A stretch of DNA of 64,000 bases from Aplectana chamaeleonis (Eukaryota > Nematoda > Chromadorea > Rhabditida > Cosmocercidae): assembly GCA_029168955.1 (NCBI GenBank), contig JAPDOI010000139.1:496001-560000 (forward strand), given 5' to 3'. Position 1 is the first letter of the stretch; the number at the start of each line of letters is the position of its first letter. The translations under genes and the position numbers were made by a program. This document shows positions 51,973-63,784 of this stretch, one piece after another. Under the pieces are notes generated by a model. It ran no database searches, was not told where the DNA came from, and worked only from the letters and a program-made list of their open reading frames with translations.

Positions 51973-54144
51973 GGGTATGTGGATCGACGCGGCCTGTGAT
52001 TGGCGGGTCAAAACCCGCCAACCACTTGGTGATCGGTCTGCAGTGAAAAACCGATAAGTGATCTACATCACAACACCTCCCCTTTTAAGAGGTATACTAC
52101 GGCACAGGGAAAACAATTCAAAATCAACTGACTAAAGCTCATACCGCTTTGGCTTGCGGCGCTGTCGAGTTGACCTTCGTAACGTTGCCGGAGCGAAACC
52201 AACCAATTGTTTACTAGCTCGGCTTTTAACTAATCCCTGTGTTGCGCGACTCGTGCTGGGCTGCGCGTAGTCTTGATGAAGTGCGGCGGAGGTATCATTA
52301 CTGGGAATGATCACAGTCTCAAGCTCTTGATCCTGCCCATCATGGCATTCCTGTTCTAGAACTTCTTCAGTGCTAACAGGATCAGCTTCAAACAAGTCCA
52401 AAAGTAGATCTTGTGAATATTCGTCATCATACTTATGGCTCAATATGCTGCTTCGCATTTGGTTCGCATGCCTACGAACGGTTTTGCCTCCGATGTCCAC
52501 TTCAAACATGACTTTTCCAAGGCTTTTCACGACTATTCCCTGAGTCCACTTGGATTCCAATGCTCCACTGTACTCTTTGACCAGGACAGTGTCTTCAGCA
52601 GAAAAACCTCGATGCTTTGTACCATTTTTGCGATCGAATTGCATCTCAGTCTTTTTTCTACGGTCAGCAGCGCTTTCTGTTCTGACTTTCCTTTCGACGG
52701 TCTCAACATAGTCAGCCGCGTTCTTAATCTTCTCCCCGGGAAGACTTCGGCAGGACATTTACCGTTCAAGGAAGCATTTGGCGTAGTGCGATACGCCAAC
52801 AGCACTGTGTCCAGGCATTTATTGCAAGAGCGAGCGGACGTACTCCCCTCCCCTTTTAGCTTCTTAATCCCTCTTTTCAGGATATCAACAAATCTTTCTG
52901 CCTGACCATTTGACTGAGGATGGTACAGCGGTGTTCTCACATGATTAACACCTCGTTCTTCGCACATCTGCTTGAACAGCTCTGATGTGAGTTGTGTTCC
53001 ATTATCGCTCACTAGCGTCTTTGGATTTCCATAGCGTGCGAAAAGCTCTTTCAACAGCTTCACGGTTGTGCCAGCTGTGATGTTCTTTAACTCAAGCATC
53101 TTCGGCCACCTACTCAAGGCGTCAACCACGACCATGTAGTACATTCCATCCATTGGACCAGCGAAATCAACATGAACTCGTTTCCAAACATTTTCTGGTA
53201 TATTCCAGGTTCTTAGAGGTACTTTAGTGGGAGATTTTGAGTGTAGTTGGCAATCAGCGCAACTTCTCACAACCTTTTCACGGTCTTCATCGATATTTGG
53301 TCAATAGACATAGCTTCGCGCTAGTCCTTTCATCCTGACAATCCCAGGATGACCACAGTGCAGCTTTTCGAGAACGTCTTTTCTTAGCGTCTCTGGCACG
53401 ATAACTCTATCGCTTACCATCACACAGCCTTGCACTATCGATAAGGATTCACGTTTACAGTAAAACTGCTTCAGATCAGGTTTAACCACTTTTGGCCATA
53501 TCCCAGTATCAATGAAATCTTTCAGCTTTCGCAACAACACATCCCTTTCAGCGTGTTCACGAATCATGTTAGCCGTCACGGGCAATCTGCGTACAGCATC
53601 TGCAAGCACTAGATTCACGTCTTTCTCAACCGACGCGACAACACAGTCCTCCTCTACAAGGGGATGCCTTTGTATCAATCTCGATAATCCATCCGCCTGT
53701 CCAAAAGAATCCGTCTTGATGTACTCGATTTTGAAATCGTAGCCTATCAGCATTGTTGCCCAACGCATCAGACGGTTGGCCGAATGGACTGGTACGCCCT
53801 TCTTGTTGCCAAATATGGCCAGCAACGGCTTGTGGTCAGTACGGAGCGTGAAACGCCTCCCGTACACATACTTATGGAACTTGTTGATTGCCTCCACAAC
53901 ACCTAATGCCTCTTTCTCTGTCTGGGCATAATTCTTTTCAGCGACTGTGAGTGATCTCGAGCCGTGGGCAATAGGTTTTTCTGTACCATCCGGCATCCTG
54001 TGCGAAATCACATACCCGATCCCATAATCGCTAGCGTCAGCAGCCACGATTATCTTCTTTTTAGGATCATAGTGCGTCAGGTTCAAGTCTGAAACCAGCA
54101 TTTTCTTCAGTTTCTCGAACGCTATTTCATGTGTGTTTCCATAA

Positions 54145-55562
54145 CCAATTAACGTCTTTTTTCAGCAAAGCATCTTGTGGTCCACGCATCACCTTCATAT
54201 TCGGAATGAAGGATCCTACTAACTATACACTGCTTCGTGTGTGTGACCGTCTGTGTGTGTGTGTGCGCGTGTGCGTGTGTGACAATGAACGGAAATTAGT
54301 CATCGCCACCCGTCGTTAACAATTGACCTCGGTTGTCACACGCACACACATACACTGTCCACGCATGCAGCCTTGGTGATTGACCTCCCGTGTCAATGAG
54401 AAAACATTCTACTGCATATATTAGGATTCATGTGTGCCTATTGCTTCAACTGTTCCTTTCTGCGATGAGTTCAAGAACTGAGCGGGACATCAATCTAAAC
54501 CGAAATGTTCACCAATCCATGGAGAAGTGTGTCATAACTTCCTCCCTAAATTCTCTTCTGTCGAACCTGTGTCAGACTGTAAAGGGTTATGCACTGCATT
54601 GCGAAAGTTCCCTGCGTGAGCTTGATTGAGCACAGTGAAGTGTCGCAGCAATATTTCTCAGAGAAAGCGCCACATCGCCATATCTCGCTTCAAAATTGAC
54701 GAAATGAATTTTAGGGGTAGTTTTCGTGATCCTCTCAGTGAGGCAAATGTAGAGAGCCATTGCAACTCCCGTATCCTGTTGGAAAATGTGTATTTACTTC
54801 TAAAATTCATGTCGACAACAAATCAGAACATGAAAGATTTCTGCTATCATGATCGTCTGTCCAGTTCATAGTGAGGGATTATGTGGTGCAAATATTGCAT
54901 TTCTCGATGCATTTCTTAAGTTCAACATATTATTTTCTAACACTATCGTGAAGAGCTCAATTAAAGCGATTCAGAATTTACTTCAAAATTGAAATCGGAC
55001 CACTTTGAATCAAGTTATGGCGATGCAGCGCTTTGCGGGCGCGAAAAACGCCGCAAATGCTTTTTCTGCAAAAAAAATTGTGCGGTACTGTACGGGCTTA
55101 AAGGCATCGTTTGCGCTGGAACCACCACTTTCCATTTTTTTGGCTCAATTTCATGAATGAGGCCGATAGATTACACCGGTGAACTTTGGCGCGTCAAAAA
55201 CGTAGGGTTATGAGGTTGAAATTCGCCACCAGTTCTCACCAGCCATCTAGCATTTATCATCCAAATTTGCACAGTGGAAGCTCTTAATTTTTAAGTGATT
55301 TTGGTAGAAGAAAGGCAAAAGAAATTTTCTCACCTAGAAAATTCGAAGCATGAAACCACTTCAGACGTTCAGAAAAACTTATTGCACTGGACACACCGAA
55401 TTCGACGGAGGGGGTGGAAAGTCAACTTTTCAAAAAGTTTTTAAACGCGTTAATCCAAATCAGGAGTTTTTTGGGGTTTCTTTGCTATTATGGCTTACCT
55501 CAAGAGTTTGCCTACTTGAAAACATAGAGAAATAAGACACCGTTTTTTGCGCGTACGATGCC
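54145..55562. mobile_element. 1.4-kb compound insertion in gypsy pol
   Basis: Interrupts pol between the RT end (FKLQGGASLF) and the RNase H start (AFEKLKKML). The left part (54145..55097) is unassigned: a (GT)n-rich stretch at 54240..54290 is mirrored by CACACGCACACACA near 54337. The right part is the TTAA MITE 55102..55562. The left border is approximate. Confidence 0.6.
55102..55562. mobile_element. 461-bp TTAA MITE, AGGCATCG subfamily
   Basis: TTAA (55098..55101) then AGGCATCGTTTGCGCTGGAA; the right end is TTTGCGCGTACGATGCCT or its last bases, before TTCA. The interior (GGCTCAATTTCATGAATGA; GCCACCAGTT..CACCA) matches 36814..37355. Confidence 0.85.
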
Positions 55563-56401
55563 TTCAGGGCTGTTGAGAACAGCGAGGCACCGCCCTGCAA
55601 TTTAAATAATTCATAGATCCTAAAGCACGACCACAAGTACGCCGCGAAGCGGCGTGGGTGTGCACCTTGTGAATAATACGTAACCATGCCTAGGAATGCG
55701 CGCAACTGTGCCACATTCTGTGGTGCTGGCATTTTAGCAATAGCAGCCACCTTTTCTGGATTCGGACGACGTCCGTTACGATCTACAACGAACCCGAGGA
55801 AACGGATTTCTGCTTTTGCGAACGAGCATTTTTCCAGTATTACTCGAGAACCGTATTCGTTTATTCGTTCGAATAAAGCATATATATTGTTTCTATGCTC
55901 TTCAGGTGTCTTCCCGACTACCAAAATATCGTCCAGGTAGGCTGTTACTCCTTCCAGACCCGATATCATTTCGTTCATGATGCTTTGGAAAATTCCTGGC
56001 GCAGTCTTGATACCAAAAGGCAACCTTTTTATCGATATAGACCCTTGTGTGTATTGATCATCACTAACTTTTGGGCCTCATCCGTCAGCTGTACCTGAAG
56101 GTAAGCATCCGAAAAATCAATCTGTGAGAAGATAGTTCCACCATTCAGAGATGCGAAAATGTCCTCCGGAACGGGAATAGGATACTCATACGCCTCCAAG
56201 GCGTTGTTCAAACCAGTTGAAAAATCTGCGCAAACTCTCAATTTGCCATTTGCCTTACGTACGCAAACTATCGGAGCGGCCCATTCACTGTGGGTTATCG
56301 GTTCGATAACACCCATTTCTTCAAGGCGCTCAAGTTCTTTTTCAACTGTTTCGAGCGATGCATGCGCTACAGGCCTTTTCATACTGAGAACCGGCTTAGC
56401 A

Positions 56402-57145
56402 CTAGGTAAGAGCTTCAATGCTGCATTTTTTGGTGTAGGTGCCTAAGCCCTCTTGAAACACACTTTCACACCGTTTTAAGTCGTTTGCCAAGTTGGCATC
56501 ATCTGCGGTACTCACGTGAGCTACCATTTGCTCCATGCGATATGCCATTTCAGCGTTTTGTCTGATCCAATCGAGGCCTACAAGACTTTTGTGGGGGGTG
56601 ACAAAACAACATCCCTCACCAACGGCTTCTTTCACCTTGAACTGACACTTCAGTTCACCGAAAACCTTCATTTGGTTACCACTAGCGTCCCTCACGACCT
56701 AGCTAGTATCGGTGAGTTTCGGCCTGCCCATCTTCTTCCACACGTCTGCATTTAACAATGTGATATCTGAGCCAGTATCTAATTGAAACTCCATTTTGTG
56801 CCCGTTGATTTCAACCCTGACGTATTGCCGAACCGCATTCACGTCAGGCTCAGCACTTCCTGCGAGAACTACTCTCCCACAGTGTTTCTTCTGAGGTTTT
56901 CTCGCTTTCGATCTACTTCTGTACTGTGACATTCTTTCACAATACTTCTCCTTGTGCCCTTTTCCTTTACATGAATTACACTCCCATTGCTTGCTTCGAC
57001 ACCCTCGACTAGTGTGACCATTCTTGCCGCAGTTCCAGCATTCCACTGAATGCTCTTTCCTACTCGGCTTTGACGGCTCTGATCTGACCTCTCTAACATT
57101 AATTGAGTCTTCCTCAATCATCTTTGACGCCTTCAATAACGTCAC
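56402..57145 (-). pseudogene. gypsy zinc knuckles and aspartic protease
   Basis: Two CCHC knuckles (CWNCGKNGHTSRGC and CNSCKGKGHKEKYC) bind nucleic acid in the nucleocapsid. The protease active site is FQLDTGSDITLLNADVWKKM. A TAG at 56699 cuts the frame; the same frame resumes at 56695 (ELKCQFKVKE..LVGLDWI). The linker to RT is frameshifted near 56410. Confidence 0.85.
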
Positions 57146-57762
57146 AACTCGATCACACTCTTTGTATATTCATGAAGCGTTGGCTTTCTACGCTCTTTTG
57201 CTCCCTTGTCCAGAAAGGCAAGCAACCTTGGTCGAATTTCTCTATCCTTGTGTGATTTTAGACCGTAAATCCACAGCAATGCCTTCAACCCATCAGTATC
57301 CAGCTCGCTGAAGCTGGCGTGTTCACACATCTCGTTCACTCTACCAGTTTATTCCATATAATCCTCATTGTCCTGTTTCTCAACTCTCATACACCGATAT
57401 CTTAGAATAAACAACGATTTCCTGACATCGAACATGTCCCTGAGGGTTGATATCGTCTCACTGTACTGTACTTGTGATGGCGTTTTAGGAAGGATCTGTC
57501 TTTTGTATCGCTCAAAAGATTCGTTATCCAACTTCCCTAGCAGTAATCTCAACCTCGCTTCCTCAGCAAGGACAGCGCCATCCTTCACGAACATGTCTTC
57601 ATGCCGATCGCACCAGCGAGAGAAACATCGATCGGTTTCAGGATCAAAAACAAATACTGGGATTCGACCATTTAATTCGGACATTAATGTCGACGAATTT
57701 GCCACTACCTCGTTTACTGGCATCGCCTCAATCTTTGTAGCCGTAACCTGCATCATTTCCAT
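57142..57762 (-). pseudogene. gypsy gag, matrix/capsid-like part
   Basis: Two frames in one register separated by a TAA near 57349: 57762..57349 (VFVFDPETDRCFSRWCDRHE, LLLGKLDNESFERYKRQILP) and 57339..57142 (KALLWIYGLKSHKDREIRPR). This arrangement is typical of nematode gypsy Gag. A frameshift near 57145 separates it from the zinc knuckles. Confidence 0.75.
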
Positions 57763-58009
57763 TTGCTTCTGTGTGCGGGCACCTGGTCTTGTTTCGTTAG
57801 CGGTTCGTGGGTGTCCTGACCATTTGAAATGCCAAAACCACGTTAGGTACGTCTAGCTTGACTTCGCCAATAGGCAAGACACCACAGTATCAAAAACTGT
57901 GAACAGCTGGTAGTGCTGATTTTTCTTTGCCACCCACTAAAGGGTCGACAAAAAAAAGTTCGGGTCGACACCCAATTAAGAGCCGACAGTCCGAAAATCT
58001 GATCGCCGA
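57763..58009 (-). other. gypsy leader region
   Basis: Between the 5' LTR and gag. The first bases after the LTR on the - strand (ATCGGCGATCAGATTTTCGG) do not give an obvious tRNA primer-binding site, so either the LTR border or the site has decayed. Confidence 0.45.
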
Positions 58010-58385
58010 TTGTATACATTCTATCGTTCTCATTCCTAGGAGAAGTTGAATGGGCAATGTTAGGTCTGTGACGGACACAGATTAACAAATGGTTTTATTG
58101 TGAATACAGCAAATAGGTAAGTGTGGTGCAGGCGTCGTCGTGGTAGTCGTGGCGGTGGCTGCTCGCTGACGGCGACGGCTGGCAGGTGTGCAGGAGGCGG
58201 TGGTGGCGTCGCGTACGGCTGGCAGGTAGACGAAGCAGCCAGGTAGACGCGAGTCGAGAATGTCCCAACAGCGCGGCGGCCGGGTTTATATGTGGATCGA
58301 CGCGGCCTGTGATTGGCGGGTCAAAACCCGCCCACTTGGTGATCGGTCTGCAGTGAAAAACCGATAAGTGATCTACATCACAACA
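58010..58385 (-). repeat. 5' LTR of the gypsy element
   Basis: 376 bp, terminal TGTTGTGATG..ATGTATACA on the - strand. Highly similar to the two pieces of the 3' LTR. It has TTTATATG next to CGGCCG, which could serve as a core promoter (inference). Confidence 0.85.
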
Positions 58386-58778
58386 GGCAAGGTTACGTTG
58401 AACTGGGAGGATTTATATGTATTAGATGAACGAATGTGAGGTGCGAATGTGGCGTGATATTTTGGGCCGTTTCATTCAGTCGGAATTTACTTGTAGGACT
58501 TCATTGGTCGGAAAAAAGCTCAAATTCTGTACAGGGATTTTATTTCGGGGTAACACGAATATGAGTAGATTTTTTCAATGTATTTGCTATGAACTGCCAC
58601 GAATCGTTGCATTTGGTGATGTGCGATGTTCTGCGTTTGATCACAAACAAGTAACGTAAGCAACTCGTTACTCGCCCAACTATTAGTTCTCAGCGTGAGT
58701 AAAGTGTGCTGCGATCAGATCTTGCCCATTACACTTATTGTTATTCAGAAATGTTACGTTGTTCGTATTCGTTCACCG
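58386..58778. other. Unassigned sequence
   Basis: A 77-codon frame on the + strand (58426..58659) is not recognisable. No repeat seen. Confidence 0.3.
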
Positions 58779-59754
58779 GGGAGCTGTATACAAGTCTATT
58801 GGTACCATCTCGTGGCGCCCTTGTTTCTACTGAACCTTGCAGACGTTTGAGTGTTCACAGGGAACGTTCGAGCGATATAGAGTGCACAGCTATGCCGCGA
58901 AAGTATTCCGTACATTGCATAAAGGTGTCACCGTCCGGCACTCTAAGGCCTCCATTCCGTAACATCTTAGGTCCTGTACCTAAGGAGTCCATGGGGCCTT
59001 TGGCCACGCGCCATATTTTCGCCACCCAGAATTGCCGTTCATTGTTGAATGACGTTCAACAGCCTATGCTGTCCAGACTTCTATTCTATTTCCATGCACC
59101 GTTTGCTGCTGTGCAGGGAATTCGCCTCAAAGATGGACCCGTCACCAACGTCGGAGAGTACGCCATTTACTGCGGTAACACTGATGATAGGAGAGTGGGA
59201 GGCTGTGCGATAGCTGTAAGGAAGGACTACAATGTTATGATCGAAGAATTCGGCTCAACGTCGCGTAGGAATACATTTGTGCTACTGCGGGATCACAGAG
59301 GAGCCAATCTGTGGATATGCGCTCACTGAAACCGCCGAGGACAAACCGAAGGATGCGTTTTATGAGGAACTCAATACGTTGCTGGCCAGGATAGCTTGTC
59401 AACATGCTGTTGTCGTGGGGGTTGACGCAAATGCGAAAATGGGACTTGATCAGGAATCCGAAGTACTTGGTAAATGGTTCTGCACAGTGGAGCAAACATC
59501 GGACAATGGCTATCGCCTTGTCGACTTGTGTGAACGTAGTAGTCTGATTATTGCATCGACATTCAGGAGGAATCATCGTCTCCATCAGCTTACGTGGCAG
59601 GGAGCCATCCAGCTATTTTCAGAAGACCAGCGGAAGATGACAACTTCGAAACAGTGTTCGGCGCGGGGTGTGGGTATCCACACTGTGAGATCTGAGCTCC
59701 ACCGGGAGACCAAGTGAACCATTCTGGCCGGCGGTAGGTACACTGTTCAAAAGT

Positions 59755-60160
59755 TTAACTTAAGTAGGGTTTTGAAACAGTTGTAACCTAAGTTCCAAGT
59801 GGGCTACCCCGGGTTTGAGCAGAACTGAGAAACTAGATTTTGAACCCTACAGAATGAGACCCTAACCGACATTAGAAGTTGGAAAAAGAATTGGAAAAAT
59901 TTCCTAGGTATGGACTTTTGATGTTTGGAGCACAAAGGTCCACACCTAAATCCGCTGGGTAGGTGTGGACTTTTATGCTCGAAACATCAAAAGTCTGCGC
60001 CTTTTGAACTTTGTTTTAAAGCGTTCTTTTGGAGCTGATAAGGTTCCATTCTGTAGGATTACAAACCTAGTTTCTTAGTTTTGCTCAATTTTGCTCAAAC
60101 CCCGAGTAGCTCATTTGAAACTTATGTTACAGCTGTTTAAAGCCCTACTTCAGGTTTGTG
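59755..60160. repeat. About 400-bp foldback inside the hAT element
   Basis: Outer arms: TTAAGTAGGGTTTTGAAACAG.., AAACTAG..CTACAGAATG and the inverse CATTCTGTAG..CTAGTTT, CTGTTTAAAGCCCTACTT. Inner arms: GACTTTTGATGTTT and AAACATCAAAAGTC around GGTGTGGACTTTT. Non-coding. Confidence 0.75.
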
Positions 60161-60169
60161 GACTTGAGG

Positions 60170-60931
60170 TCTATGTAACGGTGTTCAGCATCCATGTTGG
60201 ACGGTAAAAGATTGTTGAATAACTAAATCAACTACGCTGGGCTTAAGTGTCCTACACTCGCGACACATTAAATTTTGAAAATGCTCCTTTTCGACGGGAC
60301 CACACCTGCAGTAGGTGTGGGCCCAACAGTGTAGTACCTTTCAGCGTCCATCTTAGAAGGTAAAAGTTGTATATAGAGTAAATCTACCACTCTCGACTCG
60401 ACTATTATACTTTCGTGACCCTTACTTTGCAAAAAAATGAGAGCTCTGACGTCTTGCAAAAATTTTGCATCTTGCGAGATCGAACCCGTGTCGGGTGTTT
60501 GGGGTGTGAATGGGTAACGGAGAATGAAATTCGCAACGCAACCAAAATGGATAACGCTCTTTCTAACTAGCAGTCCATTCATCTGAAGTGACCTGTTCTT
60601 CTTGGACTTGCGGAATAAATTTACGAACTCACATTAATTTGAAAACACGTTTACTCAATACATCTCGTATTCTTGGCCTTTGCCAATCACTTCATCTTCT
60701 CCACTCTTCTCTTCCACCATGTACCTTGGCTTCCCACCCGAAAATTTCACAATTTCTGGATACACGTTCAAACCTGTGTGTCTTATATTCGACATAATGA
60801 GAGCCTTCACTATAATAGGAGCCTTTACTATTTACCAACGCAAGCAACTTCATGTAAATCGTCAAGAAAAGCCTCGGTCGTGATCTAATTCACTGCTAAT
60901 TTCCTGTTTTTAAATGGTTGTCCATTTTTAA
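60170..60931. other. Interior of the hAT element, short direct repeats
   Basis: GCATCCATGTTGGACGGTAAAAG (shortened here) near 60189 recurs diverged near 60342 as GCGTCCATCTTAGAAGG. Near 60478 a B-box-like GACACGGGTTCGATCTCG (- strand) occurs without a matching A box. No gene is supported. Confidence 0.4.
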
Positions 60932-61378
60932 AGGCAGTGTTCACGAAGAATATCGCACTCGAGTTCGACCCAAAAATGTGATTATTTGGTCGTGAGGTAA
61001 CTAATAGGGAATAAACAGGGAAGAAAAACGTCCAGAATAAGTCAGAATAACGGTTTCTAAATTCAGGGCGTGGACGAGAATCATAGGCCCTGCTGATTTC
61101 GACAAGCGCGCGCTAATCGCGAAATCTGCGCGATTCGATAATGCTAGCTGCGGCAGAGTTGCTTGGCAATTTGCCATCGAAACGTGTGCGGCGCCACAAG
61201 CTCGTCCGATCGGGGGGCGGATCGGGATAGGTAGGCGCACCGGGAGAGCTTTCATAGCCGTTTGTATTTATTTCTGGCGAGTTTTCGTTGCTTTCTTCGA
61301 CCATATCCTCTACAGCACCTGCCAACTTAGTGTTACCCACCGAGACCTTGAGAACGAGATTTATCGTGAACACTGCCT
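60932..61378. mobile_element. 447-bp TTAA MITE
   Basis: TTAA at 60928..60931 and 61379..61382. The ends are AGGCAGTGTTCACGAAGAAT and TTATCGTGAACACTGCCT. The interior differs from the other copies. Nested in the hAT element. Confidence 0.88.
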
Positions 61379-62245
61379 TTAAATTATACATGTTTCGGAA
61401 TAAGTTGTTCCTCTTTCATCAATTTTACAACAAGAACAGACAAATAACGCTTCTGGGAGGGGTCTGAGATAATCGTAAAGTTTGCTTTGGGAGGGGAGGG
61501 GGGTCCGAGTAAATTTAGCCTTGTCCACATGTCTAGCCGTACCCTGCTTCGAAACAACAGCTCGACTATGTTTTGACTAGGAATATCCAGTTTAGGACAC
61601 TGGAATATCTAGAGCTGTGTGGGATGTCGCATTTGATTAAGATCACCGTCCAGTTCTGTTGAACATCACTGCGAGGGTTCACAAGGCCTCAGAGATGAAG
61701 AATTCAGGAGGGAATCTCGACAAATCATTTCTGTTCATATTGGAGTGCGGACAGAGTTTTAATTTCGCTACGCGGATTATTTTGTCAAGTGCATCCAGGC
61801 CGCTTTGAAAGAGGCATTCCTGGTTGTACAGCCAAACAAGAAGTTCGCCTACGTTCAAGAGGCAACAACATGTACTTGCAACAGAGTATGTGCTCTCCGA
61901 ACTGCTGGAATTTCGAGGAGAAGAAGCGTATGAGGAGAAAGTTGCGACTTCAGCTTCAGAGCGTCTGCGCACGAAAATGGACCGCGAACGAGAATGGACG
62001 TATAGAGAGAGGTAAGGAGTTCGAGAAAGCTTTGGAGAAGAAGATTCCGAGCAAAGCTCACACGTTGTTACAACAGAATAGCGGCCAGACGGAGAGGTGT
62101 TCTCCTGTCCTGAACACGACCAGCGGAGTCGCAGTTGGTGATGCGACGCAGCCAATATGTAAGGATTACTTCAGTTTGCTACTGAATCGTCTAGCGCCAT
62201 CAGTAGCTGAGCTCCCGCATGTTCAGATAGTATATTACGATGTCA

Positions 62246-62853
62246 AAACTCAAAATTCTCAAAATACATGAGTTGCTTTCAAAGGACACATAAGGATTTA
62301 ACGCAAATCTTTCTGTTCGGTTGGGGGTAGCACAACATTAGACGAAGCACTCGTCGATTGTATTCCTCTGTTTGTCACTTCGAATCTAACAAGATATTTA
62401 AAACTCAGTGACTCATCGTGCTCATTAGGCAAGCTGGAGAACAATGTATGTCTTTGCGGTCAATGTGTTTGAAAGAAGAAGAAAGATTTCTCCGAATGCT
62501 AATAGGAACCAAATAGGCTTCGTGGTCTTAGCTTTTAATATTTCCCACTCTTTGCATTCTACTCGGAGTTCAGTTTCTAGGGCGGGCGCTATTAGAAAAA
62601 GATGTAACCTTGCTTTTACTGTAATAGTGGCAACCAAGAAACCAAAAGATGCTGATTGAATTCATATTTATGTGGAACTGTTTATCAGGATAACATAAAG
62701 ATCTGAAGCAAGCCAATTACAGTGAAAGAAAAACCGCCTAATCACCTATGTAAGTGTGGATTATCCATTTCATACAGCTAGAAAGACGTTAATTACTATA
62801 TTTGCAATTTTCCAACGGTTACATACCGACTACTCGACAACAAAAATACCTAA
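62246..62853. other. Unassigned sequence
   Basis: AT-rich. No gene or repeat recognised. Confidence 0.3.
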
Positions 62854-63393
62854 ATGCAGTGGTCATGATAAAATATGCTTGGGGTTTAGAGTAGTAGGAC
62901 CTATAAGAAGAAATTGTGAAAAAACCGCTGTTTCGGGCCAAATTTCAAGCCTGAACTTTCTTGTCTTTTGATGGTGGACGAGCCCACTCCACATCATCTT
63001 CATCGATGATCTCTTGTATCAAGAACATTAGCTGGCTTGAAATTGAATTTCAATCAATGAGCAATAGCCCTCGGACTGACCTGCTCGAATATTTATGTAC
63101 TCATCTAGTCAAAAACATTGACTGAAGTGCTTGCTTTCATTGTTCAACTGTTTTTATTAGGTAAATTTGCATTTATTTCTTCCTCTGAATGTCGATGATT
63201 TTTGACTGCTCGGCATGAGACTGCGATTTTTTGAGCGGCGCTGTGAACGTGTGCGTGAACTGGCATCTTCGGGCCTTAAAAACTCTAATCCTAGCCCGTT
63301 TTTCTACGCGCTACCTCCTTAGTTTTTCAGCTGTTTTCCACCTAAGCTGATTTTTGTAGTTTTTTCGATAACGTTTTTCATCGTGACCACTGC
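62854..63393. mobile_element. 540-bp MITE related to the TTAA family
   Basis: The ends ATGCAGTGGTCATGATAAAA and, inverted, GCAGTGGTCACGATGAAAA sit between CTAA (62850..62853) and CTAG (63394..63397). They resemble the AGGCAGTGTTCACGAT ends but are distinct. A truncated copy is at 23246..23726. Non-coding. Confidence 0.7.
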
Positions 63394-63464
63394 CTAGAAA
63401 ATTTACATGAATGGTATTACACACCTTCATTGTGTTTGCAGTCTACCCTATCGCAAAAGACTCC

Positions 63465-63600
63465 CGATGGGTAACTAGATGTCCCACACGAAAACATAAG
63501 ATAAACAGGTTTTGGAGGCTTCCAGTCTGATTTTAACGCGAGAATTTAATCGAAGTACGGAATTTTTAGGTTCCAATCGGTTTAAATATACGGCAATTTT
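63465..63600. repeat. Dispersed repeat shared with 18.95-19.08 kb
   Basis: AACTAGATGTCCCACACG.., GAGGCTTCCAGTCTGATTTT and GCGAGAATTTA line up with 18955..19075. Here the 33-bp tandem units are absent. Confidence 0.55.
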
Positions 63601-63784
63601 CGCAGTAATCCACGCGAAAAAAGAAAATTGTTTTTTTTCTAGTGGGTTCCTTTCACAGCATTCCGTCGAATCGGCGTTTTTTGACTAAATCTAAATTGAA
63701 CCTGTCCTGTTGGTGGCTCTCAAACTGTTGTACTTAACATCCGAAAACTTGGCGTCAGAGATTACATGAGTGCCCCAGTGCACG

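Larger units (their letters stand above)
50982..52075 (-). repeat. 3' LTR of the gypsy element, interrupted
   Basis: About 372 bp once the 722-bp insertion (51251..51972) is removed. Matches the 5' LTR closely (ATTCCTAGGAGAAGTTGAAT; GGCGGGTCAAAACCCGCC). Termini TGTTGTGATG (element 5' side) and ..GAATAACA. Confidence 0.85.
52132..56418 (-). pseudogene. gypsy pol: reverse transcriptase, RNase H, integrase
   Basis: RT: EMGVIEPITHSEWAAPIVCV, FSQIDFSDAYLQV (first Asp) in 56418..56029; after a frameshift FGIKTAPGIFQ and AYLDDILV (Asp pair) and YYS in 56023..55566. The insertion 54145..55562 follows. RNase H: VAADASDYGIGYVISH, YAQTEKEALGVVEAI, LRTDHKPLLAIFG (54144..53301). A TGA replaces Trp near 53301. 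Integrase: CADC zinc motif, VDFAGP, LVSDNGTQLTSE, NGQAERFVD (53270..52533), then after a frameshift the C-terminal domain to KPKRYEL (52758..52132). Dead copy. Confidence 0.88.
50982..58385 (-). mobile_element. Ty3/gypsy LTR retrotransposon, decayed
   Basis: Order on the - strand: 5' LTR (58385..58010), leader, gag with zinc knuckles, protease, reverse transcriptase, RNase H, integrase, polypurine tract (AAAAGGGGAGG at about 52076..52086), 3' LTR (52075..50982). Integrase after RNase H makes it Ty3/gypsy, not copia. It carries insertions in the 3' LTR and between RT and RNase H. No matching target duplication was seen (GGCAA on the right, TAAAG on the left). Confidence 0.9.
59652..61546. mobile_element. 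1.9-kb non-autonomous hAT element in RTE copy 4
   Basis: The 8-bp duplication CTTCGAAA flanks it (59644..59651, 61547..61554). The termini are CAGTGTTCGG and, inverted, CAGGGTACGG. Copy 3 shows the empty site at about 39990..40005. The interior has a foldback, a direct repeat, a TTAA MITE and G-rich subterminal runs (GGGAGGGGAGGGGGG near 61490) but no transposase. Confidence 0.85.
58779..62245 (+). mobile_element. RTE-type LINE, copy 4, split by a hAT element and 3'-truncated
   Basis: The 5' part (58779..59651) covers the leader and endonuclease (AVQGIRLKD, VVGVDANAKMG). The 3' part (61547..62245) continues the same gene from SDYVLT-like sequence through the linker and breaks off at about CATTACGATGTCA, before the RT. 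It is more diverged from copy 3 than copies 1 and 2 and has small internal deletions (near 61685). Confidence 0.85.

Noticed and set aside
54240..54290. (GT)n tract as a regulatory or origin element
   Set aside because: A simple microsatellite inside an insertion in a dead gypsy element; nothing else supports a role.
60470..60545. tRNA gene on the - strand
   Set aside because: A B-box-like GGGTTCGATC is present, but I could not find a matching A box or acceptor stem.
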